DNA of 64,000 nucleotides. Source: Przewalskia tangutica. Lineage: Eukaryota; Streptophyta; Magnoliopsida; Solanales; Solanaceae. Below, piece by piece: positions 12,093-23,442 of the stretch. How positions within the stretch are numbered: the first letter of the stretch is position 1; each line of letters begins with the position of its first letter. The notes beneath the pieces are model-generated. The model did not search any database, had not been told where the DNA came from, and was given only the letters and a program-made list of their open reading frames with translations. The DNA lies in NCBI GenBank assembly GCA_029844215.1, contig CM056731.1, positions 82,170,992 through 82,234,991 on the forward strand. Reading direction: 5' to 3'. A program made the translations under genes and the position numbers.

Positions 12093-12312
12093 GAGTATAA
12101 ATGCGGGGTAAACCCCCAAGACGTTATACACCTCCTGAGTATAAATGCGGGGTAAACCCCCAAGACGTTATATACCTCCTGAGTATAAATGCGGGGTAAA
12201 CCCCCAAGACGTTATACACCTCCTGAGTATAAATGCGGGGTAAACCCCTAAGACGTTATACACCTTCTGAGTATAATTGTGGGGTAAACCCCCAAGACAT
12301 TATACATCTCCA
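12093..12312. repeat. 44-bp tandem array in LTR H, five units
   Basis: GAGTATAAATGCGGGG begins units at 12093, 12137, 12181 and 12225, with a variant (GAGTATAATTGTGGGG) at 12269. Each unit contains the inverted pair GGGGTAAACCCCC. Units one to four are almost identical. A looser GCGGGTGAAATAGTCC repeat follows at about 12370-12470. Confidence 0.92.
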
Positions 12313-13283
12313 TGGATTTGCTACCCATGATGCGAGCATGGCGTATATGCTCATTGCGGGCCCGTAGGGCCTAAGAGGGTGAAATAGTCCTGTGCGGGTG
12401 AAATAGTCCTATGCGGGGAAAATTGTCCTATGCGGGTCCACAAGACCCTTGCGGGTGAAACAGTCTCAGGAGTAGGTTTGCATAATGATACTACGGGCGG
12501 GTGACCCTAGATTGATCATAAGCTTCCTATTTTAAAGCATGTAAAGTTTACTCTCATTGTTAAAAAGGCACAGTGTGCGGGTAGTTGTATGTTATACTTG
12601 TTACATGCTGATAGTGATGTTGTATTCCACGAGCATGCTTCTGTGATATTATATGCTGAGGGCAGGTGTCCCGGATTTTGACATGACTTTCATATTTGAA
12701 AGTGGTGCGGTGTTACAGTAGTACAGTGATACAAGGTACAATTGGCTCTGATTTTTATATGACACGGTAGGATCTGGTATTTGATTTTCATACTTGCCCC
12801 TGTCATTCCTTGTATAGTTATGGACTTAATTGCTGTACTTTATTTCCGTTCCATACTTAGTACTTGTTGTACTGACCCCCTTCGGGGGGCTGCGTTCATG
12901 TCCGCAGGTTTAGGTACACAGTTGTGGATCCGCGAGCTTAGGATCCTGGTTCAGCATTTTGAGATGGCTCCAATGTTCCGGAGCTTGTCATTATGGCTAG
13001 GTATATTCAGGGGTACGGCGGGGCCTTGTCCCGTCATAGTATTTGTCCAAAATCTTAGAGGTCTGTATTCATATGTGGGTTGGACTGGCTAGAGTTGTAT
13101 TTACATTATTGAATAGTGTAGACACTTTTGCGTGATTTATATTATGGCAGTCTTATCGGCTTTGCCTTTGTTTTAAGAAGAAAAAAATGAGTGTTATTTA
13201 TCTTCCGCGGTTTATTGTGTTGTATGAATAGAAGGGTGCCTAGTTAGGGCACCAGTCGCGGGCCCGGGGTTCGGGACGTGACA

Positions 13284-13961
13284 AACAATGTCGATGAGGA
13301 GGTCGAAAAGGGTTTTCGATAATCAATTCGGTGACAACCAGTCTGCCAAAAGATTCAGGGAAGAGTCGAATTTCCCTGTTGATATTACCACTAGCAGCGG
13401 CACTGACACCGATTTCAGTGTGCCCAATTCTTCCAGAACTCGATCGACTTCCACTCCACAAGCTGAAACTGAGAAGGAAGAAGAAGAATCAGATATGTCA
13501 GATGACATACCTCTAAGGAACTTCATTCATAAAGGGGTCCGCAGAACTTACTGGAATTTTGCAGAAAATATTGCCTCAACACCAAAGGCAACAGACGAGA
13601 AGAAGGACCCTGACTATGTTGCCTCAACATCCAAGGAAACACCTGCAGCCACCTCATACGAACAAGAAAACACATAATCTGAAATAGATTCTGAGGTAAT
13701 ACCCTACTCTCCTATGTTTCCAAACGAAATCATGCTCTAGTAATTGGAGTTGGTTTTAAAATTAGAGGAGTTAGAGGGAAAAAGGTGATTAACCATACTT
13801 CATTTTCCACCAATAATTTAGTTGAATTCTTGAGTAGTCGGAAGATATTAAGCTTTGTATTTGGTAAGAATCCCTATTGTGAGAAGGTAATTTGAGTGTT
13901 TTAAGCAAATCTGATACTTGCTGTTAGAGACACAAACTCGAAGAAATTCGGGAAAGTGTAT
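13284..13961 (+). other. unassigned stretch between LTR H and element E
   Basis: No match to the other repeats in the window. It is the site element E entered (5-base flank tgtat). It holds the 130-codon frame listed separately; after 13740 it is AT-rich with no frame of note. Whether it is host DNA or part of an older element cannot be decided here. Confidence 0.5.
13288..13677 (+). CDS. unknown acidic, hydrophilic small ORF
   Basis: 130 codons from ATG to TAA. The protein is not recognised. It has a basic start (MSMRRSKRVFDNQ), a Ser/Thr-rich middle, an acidic run (EKEEEESDMSDD), then IPLRNFIHKGVRRTYWNF, and a Thr/Ser/Pro-rich end. The frame stays meaningful for about 20 codons beyond the stop (SEIDSEVIPYSP), suggesting the TAA may truncate a longer frame. 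It begins five bases after the end of LTR H with no obvious promoter between. It could be a fragment of an older transposon protein or a host gene exon; I make no functional claim. Confidence 0.3.
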   Translation: MSMRRSKRVFDNQFGDNQSAKRFREESNFPVDITTSSGTDTDFSVPNSSRTRSTSTPQAETEKEEEESDMSDDIPLRNFIHKGVRRTYWNFAENIASTPKATDEKKDPDYVASTSKETPAATSYEQENT

Positions 13962-14111
13962 TGTTACACCCCGTATTTACAGGACATGTTTTAAGAACGT
14001 ACGTGAGAATCCCAAATGTTAAGATTAGAGACTTGTAAAAAATTATCGGAATTATGGAATTGTAGGAAAACGTAATATTGTGACGAATGGGAGGGCGACA
14101 CGTGTCACCCC
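13962..14111 (+). repeat. 5' LTR of element E, first segment
   Basis: Starts TGTTACACCCCG, matching the 3' LTR at 62274. It contains the G-box palindrome GACACGTGTC at 14097-14106, directly followed by the ACCCC where element B entered. Confidence 0.9.
14097..14106. promoter_or_regulatory. G-box palindrome in E's 5' LTR
   Basis: GACACGTGTC, a perfect palindrome with the plant G-box core CACGTG, flanked by GGGAGGGC and ACCCC. Exact copies occur at 19375, 34920, 44231 and 62409; the other LTRs have near-forms (GACAAGTGTC, GACATGTGTC). Confidence 0.5.
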
Positions 14112-16502
14112 TGTCACGACCCGTTCCGGGGCCTGTGACTGGTGCCTTACCCGGGCACCCAAGTAGTCATACATCAGAGTAATCAGCGGAATATAAAAAC
14201 AAGACATGAAACGGTTGTAAAATGAGACACAGTTTTATGTGAGAAAATGTCGCCTTTCGGCATATATATATATAAACAAAGTTTGGCAGTTACATCCTAA
14301 CGCATAATAGGACTACGCACTTAGGAATGTAAACAACTATGGCGGGACAGGGCCCCGCCATACCCTGAATGTACAAAACTATATACAACAACAGGGAGAT
14401 CATACCCAAACGTCGAGCCTCCAGAGAAGATGGAGCTCCTGACACCAAAGCAAAAAGATCCTAAGAATGTGGATCTAGCACCTGTTTGCCCTTACCTGCG
14501 GCATGAACGCAGCCCCCCGAAGGAGGTCAGTACAACGGGTACTAAGTATGTGAAACTGTAAAGTACTGAAGTTAAATCAAAGTATTTAAAACCATTTGCA
14601 AATACAACGGTTTAATCGCATATAGTGCCACAACATAAACAAGAGCAAAATAGATATAGTGTAACTGGTCTTTCCTAGGCCGCGAATGATCGAAGCAAGG
14701 CCAATCGCCCATAGTATCATTATGCGTTCCTAGCCTGGACTTCCCGGAGTCCGCATAGGTCACACACGCACCGCATGAGGTATTCTCGCGACGGTAGCTA
14801 ACCCCCGGTACCCTCCTGGACTCCCGCAGTCCGCATAGTCTCATAGACCGCATAGTCACACAGACCGCATAGGGTATCCCCCGCATCAGAATAAAACACC
14901 CGGAATGATCAATCCTGGAACTACCGCAGCTCCGCATAGTCACATAGACTGCATAGGCCGTATAGACCCGCATCAAGGGTGGCAAGCCCTCGGTATAACA
15001 AGTCAAGGGGGTAGGTGATGTAATAACAGTACAACGGACTTACCGTTTAGCAACGTAAGCACAACAAGAATGACCCCCTTTCACAACATCACAAGACACT
15101 AACACACGTAGTATCATAATATGTCTATTTATCAAACAATCTTACTACACTTTACAGAAATCAATACAAGGCTTTTATAAACAAATAAGTAAACAGTTCT
15201 TTTTATCTTTCTTAAGTTGTTATACTAACTTCCCATAAAGCTAGTATAACTCTTAAGCTTTTTGTTTAAAAACCGAATATTTCTTTTCTGTTAAAAATGA
15301 TTCAGTATTCTTTTGAAATGCTTCAAGATTCTTATTATTCAGGCTTAAGTCAAAAGACATTGCCGTAATTATTATTCAGTTAACACACGTACGTCTACCG
15401 TACTATATATATATTTTAAAATATCATGCTCAAGAGTATAGGAAGAATCACATACCTTCTCGGCGAAATCCACCTGCCAAGTCGAATATGTCGCGCGCAG
15501 AGAATCAACCTATAATAGTCAGACACATCTATCAACGTCTAGACTACTCTGTAAACAGTTCTAAGCAGAGGGTTCTCTATTCTACGGAAAATTGGGCAGC
15601 ACTTCCCTACCCGGTAATTATACAAGTCTACTGTAAATACAGTCCTATCTTCTTTATTATTCTTCTGATGTGATTACAGTTCAATTCTATTCTTTAATAT
15701 CCTTCTATATCTTATACTCAAGTCTATACTATTCTTAAATGTAATATCCAATTACAATAGAAGGACAAGAGTATTTACCTCGATAAGCCCAAAATTATCC
15801 AAGTATAAACGTCGATCCTGAGCAAGGTTTAGCTCCTAATTTGCACACTCCGATAGCTCTAAGAAGCCCTTAGAAGTTCTACACAACTTCTACTTAAATA
15901 CTAAGAGATTTGGGCTAGGGTATTTTGGAATAGTAACTTAAACTTGGAGAATATTTCTACCAAGGGGGGGGCTTTCGGCCAAAGCCACTAGGCTAGAGGG
16001 GGAGAGGGTGTTTGGACGAAATACTACAAGAGAGGGGAGGGAGTTTTGAGACTTGGAAGATAATTTGTGGATGAAGAAAACCTTCAAGTTAGGGGGGTAT
16101 TTATAGGCCAACCAATGGCCAAGATGAAGCCAAGTGCTAGGCAAGTGTAAGGTGAGGATTTAGGCAAGTGTCCTTATCCATCTACTACACAAAAATATCC
16201 TACCAACTCCTTGACAAAACAAGCCATCCATTTCGTCCAAATGGACGCCTCAAGTCCGCCAACTAGAGGGTGACAAGTGTCGCCCTCTCGTTGGTCCAAA
16301 ATGTTTCGTCTCTCGGAAAAATCCGCAAAAATAATAAATGTCATAGCCGGAATTTTCCCTTCGCAAGTTTGGTAAAACGTTTCGTCGGAAAACGATTCTT
16401 TTAGTGAGTTGTGCACAAGTTTTTCGTCCAATGCCTAACTTTAAGGCTAAACTTTTGTACGTACGCCCTCACGTACATACTCTGGAAATACGGGGTATAA
16501 CA
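14112..16502 (-). repeat. 3' LTR of element B
   Basis: 2391 bp, TG...CA ends on the minus strand (TGTTATACC to GTGACA). It is almost identical to 39852-42224. It carries a TATA box at 16098-16107 and the palindrome AGAGGGTGACA...CGCCCTCT at 16265-16288. Confidence 0.93.
16098..16107 (-). promoter_or_regulatory. TATA box of B's 3' LTR
   Basis: CCTATAAATA on the minus strand at the conserved LTR position. Confidence 0.55.
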
Positions 16503-16539
16503 TTCTCCCCTCCTTAGAAACATTCGTCCCGAATGTTCC
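16503..16539 (-). other. polypurine tract and adjoining hairpin of element B
   Basis: On the minus strand a purine run (TAAGGAGGGGAGAA) abuts the LTR; this is where plus-strand DNA synthesis is primed. Directly upstream is the inverted repeat GGAACATTCG / CGAATGTTTC with a 3-base loop (16517-16539). Confidence 0.8.
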
Positions 16540-16640
16540 TTCCCAAGACAGTTAACGATAAGGTTCCTCATAACTTAAACAGTTTGCAAATGCCACATAC
16601 GGCCACAAAACAACACTTAGGCATATATGACAATGAAAAT

Positions 16641-19046
16641 TTACAAGTAGGAAAGTGAATTACCTGGAGGTGTGGGGAATAGGTGAGGATACTTCTGCCT
16701 CATGTCCTCCTCAGCTTCCCACGTCATCTCCTCCCTGAGCTCGTTCCGCCACAAGACTTTGACGGAAGCCACGTCCTTGGTCCGCAGACGCCTAACCTGA
16801 CGATCGATTATCGCTATGGGAGTCTCCTCATACGATAACCCCTCGGTCACCTGGACATCGTCAATCGGGTGTACCCTAGATGGATCCCCGATACATCTCC
16901 TCAGCATAGAAACGTGAAAAACCGGATGCACTGCCTCCAGATCGGACGGCAGATCCAACTCGTAGGCAACCTTGCCTACCTGGCGACAATCCGATAGGGC
17001 CCGATGTACCTTGGCCGAGTTTCCTTTCTTCCGAATCTCATCACACTTCATGGGTGACACCTTCAGAAAACCCAATCATCAACCTCGAACTCCGGATGCC
17101 GACGACGATGATCTGCGTATGACTTCGCCGACTCGAGCCGCCGCCAAGAACCGCTCCTGGATAAGCTTCACCTTATCCACTTCCTGCTGCACCAAATCTG
17201 GTCCCACTAACTGCACCTCGCCCACATCGAACCAGCCTATCGGCGATCTGCATTTCCTCCCATACAAGACCTCATAAGGCGCCATCTGAATACTGGAGTG
17301 GTAGCTATTATTATATGCAAACTCAACTAGAGGCAAATGATCCTCCCAGCTACCCCTGAAGTTGATAACACAGGCTCGCAACATATCCTCAAGAGTCTGG
17401 ATAGTGCGCTCTGCCTGTCCGTCTGTCTGTGGATGGAATGCGACTCGTGCTCACTGCGTCCCAAACCCTTCTCGAAAGACCTCCGAAGTTAGCCAGAAGC
17501 GGGCTCCTGCATGCGATATGATCAAAATAGGGACTCCATGCGATCGACGATCTCTCGGATGTAAAGTGCGCATAATCCTCGGTAAAAGTCGCCTCCGACG
17601 GAAGAAAGTGGGCTGATTTCGTCAGCCTGTCGACGATAACCCAGATAGAATCATGCTTCTTCTGAGTGCGAGGTAATCCTGTGATAAAGTCCATGTTGAT
17701 CACCTCCCACTTCCAGGTCGGGATCTCTATCGTCTGCAACAAACCATCAGGCCTCTGGTGCTCTACCTGCACCTGCTGACAACACGGGCACTGAGCTACA
17801 AACTCCGCAACGTCCCTCTTCAAGCCATCCCACCAATACACAGATCTAAGGTCGTGGTACATCTTGGTCGACCCCGGATGGATAGAGTAACGCGTCTTGT
17901 TGTGTGCTTCCACAGAACTCGCCAAGTCCTGCAATATCCGGAACACACAACCTGCCCTCGAACCTTAGCACCCCATCAGGTGCTACCTCAAAAGGACCCT
18001 TCCCCTCACGAAGAGCCGTATCACGATACCGAATCAAAACCGGATCCTCAAACTGTTGCCTCTTCACCTCCTCGACGATGGAAGACTCGGCAACCTCTCG
18101 AACTCGAACCCCACTGCTATCAGAATCAATCAAACGGACACCAAGGCTCGCTAATGGCGATGCTAATCGCGAACCATGCCCTCCTCTCGCTGCACATCCG
18201 ATAGGCTACCCATCAACCTACGACTGGGCATCCGCATGACATTGGCCTTCCCCGGGTGGTACAGGATATCGACGTCATAATCCTTAAGCAACTCTAACCA
18301 CCGTCTCTGTCGTAAGTTCAGCTCCCTCTGGCTGAAGATATACTGGAGGCTCTTGTGGTCTGTATAAATATCCACATGAACCCCATACAAGTAGTGCCTC
18401 CAGATCTTCAAGGCGTGAATCACCGCTGCCAACTCCAAATCATGGGTGGGGTAGTTCCTCTCATGCTTCTTAAGCTGTCGGGATGCGTACGCTATAACCT
18501 TGCCCTGCTGCATCAACACACATCCCAACCCGATGCCTGACGCATCACAATACACGACATAGCCGTCTGGACCCTCTGGAAGAGTAAGAACGGGGGCGGT
18601 CGTCAGTCTCTCCTTTAGTAACTGGAAACTCTGCTCACACGCATCAGTCCACTGAAACTTAGCTGCCTTCTGAGTCAGCCTAGTCAATGGTGCAGAGATA
18701 GAAGCAAACTTCTCTACGAACCGCCGATAATAACCTGCAAGGCCCAGAAAACTGCGAACCTCTGTCGGAGTAGTAGGTCTAGGCCAACTCCTGACTGCCT
18801 CGATCTTGGCCGTATCCACCTGAATACCATCAGCCCCGACAATATGCCCAAGAAAAGCCACCGAAGCTAACCAAAACTCACATTTGGAAAACTTGGCGTA
18901 TAACTGCTGGTCCTGGAGAACTCTCAAAGATCGCCAAATGCTCTGCATGTTCCTGCTCTGAGCGAGAATAAACCAAGATGTCATCAATGAACACTATCAC
19001 AAACGTGTCCAAAAATGGCTTAAACACTCGGTTCATCAAATCCATG
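16641..19046 (-). pseudogene. pol: pol of element B, C-terminal part (RT catalytic end, RNase H, integrase, chromodomain)
   Basis: Cut at 19046 by element C, just before the RT active site (FIDD, about 18980-18991). 18987-18163 gives the RT end and RNase H, with YCDASGIGLGCVLM, HDLELAAVIHALKIW and YTDHKSLQYIF. 17946-17389 gives the integrase zinc region (IHPGSTKMYHDL, CPCCQQV) and core start MDFITGLPRT. 17384-17079 has the EFAYNNSYHSSIQMAPYE segment. 17075-16641 ends with ELDLPSDLEAVHPVFHVSML and a chromodomain-like tail, DRQVRRLRTKDVASVKVLWRN...EMTWEAEEDM. Such tails can guide integration to heterochromatin in related chromoviruses. Several frame changes interrupt it, few compared with D. 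Confidence 0.88.
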
Positions 19047-22000
19047 TGTTATACCCCGTAGTTCCAGGGTATGTATGCGAGGACGTACGTACGAGAATAC
19101 GACATTGAAATTGGAAAGGAAGAAAGAGGTGATTTTTCCACGGAAAAGTTTCCGGTTTTTGTGAAGGAGAAAGGTTCGTTAATGGGAATTGGATTCCCAG
19201 ATTTGGTATTCGGACTTTTTGGAATATTAGAGAATTATGGAATTTTATTTTCGGAAATGGTCACGTGGGGCCCACGGGAGAAATTTACGGTTTTGTGAGG
19301 CCCACTTTGTTTTCGAGATTTTGGCCATTGTGGATATTTTCGGAAGATGAAATATTTTGGACGTGTAGGAGGGCGACACGTGTCACGCCCCCCCCCTAGG
19401 TGGCTTGGCCGAATTTCACTTTGTGCACAACACCCGATTAGAGTCGTTTTTCGACGAAACGTTTTACTAAACTCGCGTAGGGTAAATTCCGGCTATGTCA
19501 TTTCTAATTTTTGCGGATTTTTCCGAGAGACGAAACATTCTGGACCAACGGGAGGGAGACACTTGTCACCCTCCAATTGATGGACTTGAGGCGTCTTTAG
19601 GGCCGATTGGGTTGTCCAATTTTGTCTTGGAGTTGGTAGGATATTTTGTGTGCAAGTTGGCCAAGGACACTTGCCCTAATCCTCACCCTACACTTGCCTT
19701 GCACTTGGCATCATCTTGGCCATTGGTTGGCCATGTCTTGACCTATAAATACCCTCTTGTGATGAAGAGTTCTTCATCCACAAAAGCCTTCCAAGTCTAA
19801 AATCCTTCCTCTCCTTAAGCCTCTTTTCGTCCAACACCTCCCCCTCTTTTGAGTAGTTTGGCCGAGGCCCCCTAGCCTGGCAGAAACCTACCCCCATTCC
19901 TTGGTAGAAATGTTGCTTTCTAGTATTGTTATAATGCCCAAATTACCCTAGCCCAAACCCCTTAGTCTTTAGTAGAAGTTGCAAGAACTTCTAAGGTTTT
20001 CTTAGACTCTGAGCATACAACTTAGGAGCTAAACCTTGCTCAAAGCGCGACTTTTATCTAGGATATTATTGGGCTTACTGAGGTAAATAACCTTATCCTC
20101 CATTTGAAAATAGAAAAAACAAACTGTAGAAGTATAGGAATAAGTATAAATACTTAGAAGGATATTAAGAATAGAATTGAACTGATATCACAGTAGAAGG
20201 TTTTAAAAGATGAATAATAGTACTCTACTTACATGGATTGTTTTCCATGAACTTGAGTAGCTCACGGGTAGGGAAGTGCTGCCCAAATGTCCATAGAATA
20301 ACGAACCCTCTCGCAGAGCTTTATGCGATCTGATCTGAGCGTTGATAGGCGTATTGGTATATAGGTCGATTCTCTGCGCGACATATTCAACTTGGCGGTG
20401 GATTTCGCGAGAAGGTATGTGATTCTTCCTATCCTCTTGAGCATGATATTTTAAAGAATATGTATATAGTACTGAGAGCGACGTGTGTTAACTGAATAAT
20501 AATTACGGCAATGTCTTCGGACTTAAGCCTGAATAATAATTACGGCAATGTCTTCTGACTTAAGCCTGAATAAAAAGGATCCGAAGTAGTTCAAAAGAAT
20601 TAAGAAACCTTTTTTTTAGAGTAACACTTGGTTTTAAAAGCTTAAGAGTTATACTAGCTTTATGGGAGGTTAGGTATAGCGGCTTAAGAGTGATAAAAAG
20701 AATGATTTATTGATTAAGAAAATAAGAGACTTGACTTAATTATACTAATGTGAAAAAGTGTGAAACCTCATTCGTGAGTAAATAGTATTTTTTGGTTTTC
20801 AAAAGGAATGATGTTTTACCGATCAGAATGAATGTCGAACAAACCACAGCAGCGCTAATAAATGGAAATGTTTTGACTAATAAAGTATTATTAAAACCAG
20901 TAGAAACTTCCATCTGCATAGGAGCTAAGATGAGACAAAATGATATTACATTTCCTAGATCATGGCTGCTGTAATAAGATTGTTATGAACAATAATAACC
21001 TACTCACACATAAGGTATATGTTTCTCAAATTGTTTTAAAGGATTAAAACTATGAACTACGAAACCTTTCGAAAATGAGAAACTTGAGAAATTGAAATTA
21101 GGCAAACTTGAGCGTTGGGAAAAGAATGTTATTACTTGATTTTACAAAGAGAAGTGTTCTGATTTACTTCAAAAGATAATCACTCTATTTTTATACTACG
21201 GGTATTGTGTGAATTTTGTGAAAGAAACGGATCTTTTAAAAAAGTAATACATGAAGTACTTTGGGGCTAAAAACCCGAACTTGTTAACATAATGTAGAAA
21301 GTACCTTGTGTGAATAACTTGATTGTATTGATTTGTGATAGTCTTGTAATACTTTCTTGTTGACTTGATAAGTAAACATGTTAGGATGCTACGTGAGTTA
21401 GTATCTTGTGATGTTTGTGTAAAGGGGTTTTCCCTTGTTGTGCTTAGGTTGTTTAACGATAAGCTGTCATGTTGATATTATATCACTCATGATTCCGGGT
21501 TAAGCCTCCGACGCGGATAGACTCGGCGGTCCGTGACCTATGATTCGAGAATACCTTATGCAGTGCAGATATGCGCGAACTACGGAGTTCCGTGTTAGTA
21601 TGCGCCGCTTGTGGTCATGCGGTCTTTGTGGCCATGCGGACGGCGAGTCGAGACGCCGGGAGTAGCTACCCTCGATGCGGGAATACCTCATGCGGGCCAT
21701 TGGGTGGCCCGTGCGGGCTCTGAAGTTCGAGGCTAGACGCGCATTAGATATCTGCGCGAGTGGCGGCTTTGATCATGTGACGGCCAGCAGATCTCGTAAT
21801 CTGATTTACGACCTTGTTTGTACTGTGGGTTTTAGTAGTCGGCTATGCCTTCGCACTTACCGTGCACGTTTTATGATGACTTTGAGGCGTGAGTCACGAC
21901 TTGGCATGATCGCTATTTATTGTGAATCGTAGTTTTGGTTATCATACATGTCTCCCGCTTTATATAGACTACTATGATTTCATTCTGATTTTCGGGCCAC

Positions 22001-22421
22001 ATACTTGGTACTGTTATCGACCTCCTTCGGGGCTGCGTCATGCCGCAGTAAAGGTACTCCTACCGTTGATCCGTTCTTAGGATCACCGTTTCGCGCGTTG
22101 GGAAAGCTCGTTTCTCGAGGCTTAGCATTTGGTATGGTCCTGTCGTTGTAGATATTTGTATTCAGGGGTATGGCGGGGCCCTGTCCCGCCATTGTTGTTT
22201 TAAACTCTTAGAGGTCTGTAGACCTGTTGTAAGGTTGGGATGTAACTGTTCATTTTGGGGTACTTATATACATATATGCCGAAAGGCAACTTTTTCCCAG
22301 AAACTGTGTCTTATTTATACTGTTTCATATCTTGGTTGTTTTATATTCCGCTGATTTCTCTGATGTATGACTACTAGGGTGCGGGTAAGACACGATCCAC
22401 GCCCCGAACGGTCGTGTGACA
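19047..22421 (+). repeat. 5' LTR of element C
   Basis: About 3.37 kb, TGTTATACC to GTGACA. It holds G-box palindrome GACACGTGTC at 19375-19384, a second palindrome at 19551-19574 (GGAGGGAGACAC, then TTGTCACCCTCC), and the TATA box at 19742. It is about 570 bp longer than the 3' copy because that copy has lost a segment matching about 20605-21150. Confidence 0.92.
19742..19751 (+). promoter_or_regulatory. TATA box of C's 5' LTR
   Basis: CCTATAAATA about 170 bp downstream of the second palindrome (19551-19574). Probable promoter of the element's genomic RNA. Confidence 0.6.
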
Positions 22422-22424
22422 AAG

Positions 22425-22435
22425 TGGTATCGAGC
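22425..22435 (+). other. primer-binding site of element C
   Basis: TGGTATCGAGC three bases after the LTR. It matches the initiator-Met tRNA 3' end except for the missing A of CAG, also missing in A, D and G. Confidence 0.8.
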
Positions 22436-22619
22436 GATTAATCCTCGGAAAGTGTCTACGCACCGTATCTAGTAGTCTTGATTATCGGTGTGTGCACCAC
22501 ACCAATAATCGTGAGGCTATAGGATATTTAGGATTGGTTTCATTTTTCTCACTCACGAGATCGTGCTTTAGAGCGTGTTATAAGTTGGACCCTCTAACGT
22601 ATTCCTTTCCTTTACGATT

Positions 22620-23442
22620 ATGCCTCCACGCCAGCAACCGCCCGGGCGAAGGCACGAAGGAGCTGCGAGCAGTAAATCTGAGATTTAGAAGGCACAGGCC
22701 CAATCATCACTGAGGTGATGCTTCACGCGGAGTTCGAGGCGTCGCCAGCGGCAGAGTTTAGCACGGCGGCGATTCCTCTGCGGCCATGACATATGGACTT
22801 CGCCCACGACTTGGAGCGAAAATATGGATTGGAAAGAGACGACCACATTAGCGAGGGACTTGGCGCAGAGTATTTTATGTACCGGTATACCAAGGATATT
22901 GATGTTTATCTAAAGAAGGGTTGTGAGAAGTAGCTCTTGATCGAGAGCGAGCAGGCTTGCGTTCAGGATTATGTGCGTGGTGAGAGAGGTAGAGATCGGC
23001 AGTTAAACAAGATCGTGAAGAGGCCCGATTGGTAGGATCGTTTGGTAACTCGAGGCGAACCGCCTCGGCAGCAGACAGACATGCGCCTCCGCCATGCAGA
23101 GTGTCCTCCGCGTGGTTTAGTTTTTCCTCGGTGTTCACGGTGCGGCGTCATCCCGAAATGCCGTCTTTATCGGTGCTTGTTTTATTTGCGGCCGAGCCGT
23201 ATGGCGAGAATGTTCTATGAGAAAGGATGCAAGTAGGAAGACTCGGCCTACGGATCGATTGTGGATGCGGTGGTTGGTGGAGGGTGTTAGCTGGAGGCCA
23301 CCCCACCTCGGTGTGGCCGTGGTCGATGTCATCGTGGGAGTGTCGTGCGTCGGCACCTTGTTATGTTTGGCGGCCAGGCCATTTTGCGAGAAATTGTCCA
23401 ACCGAGTTGGCGGGGATGTAGGGACTCGGCCGGGATCGGTGG
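22620..23442 (+). pseudogene. gag: gag of element C, degraded and cut by D
   Basis: ATG CCT CCA start at 22620, like the MPPR start of the other gags. Readable pieces: CSRCGVI (about 23140) and CYVWRPGHFARNCPTEL at about 23355-23410, a zinc-knuckle-like end in which the second Cys seems lost. The central gag core is hard to follow and stops are frequent. At about 820 bp it is shorter than E's gag (about 1.15 kb). Element D enters immediately after the knuckle. Confidence 0.6.

Larger units (their letters stand above)
9176..13283 (+). repeat. very long LTR H (3' LTR or solo), 5' part missing
   Basis: About 4.1 kb of a plus-strand LTR: it begins in the TATA region, has a leader with TCATCCAAGAAAG and CTCTCGGCC like LTR F, GCGGGTGAAATAGTCC repeats as in LTR E, a GGCGGGGCCTTGTCCCGTCAT block, and ends GGGACGTGACA like the other LTRs. 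No primer-binding site follows, so it is a 3' or solo LTR. The start should lie left of LINE1, outside the window. The middle (about 9300-12050) is AT-rich, with repeated ACTTGATTT-like words and no credible coding frame. Confidence 0.75.

Noticed and set aside
15938..16431. Small minus- and plus-strand ORFs around LTR promoters (also at 19495, 25505, 32808, 41896)
   Set aside because: They recur in every LTR at the same place, cover the TATA/palindrome region, and resemble no protein.
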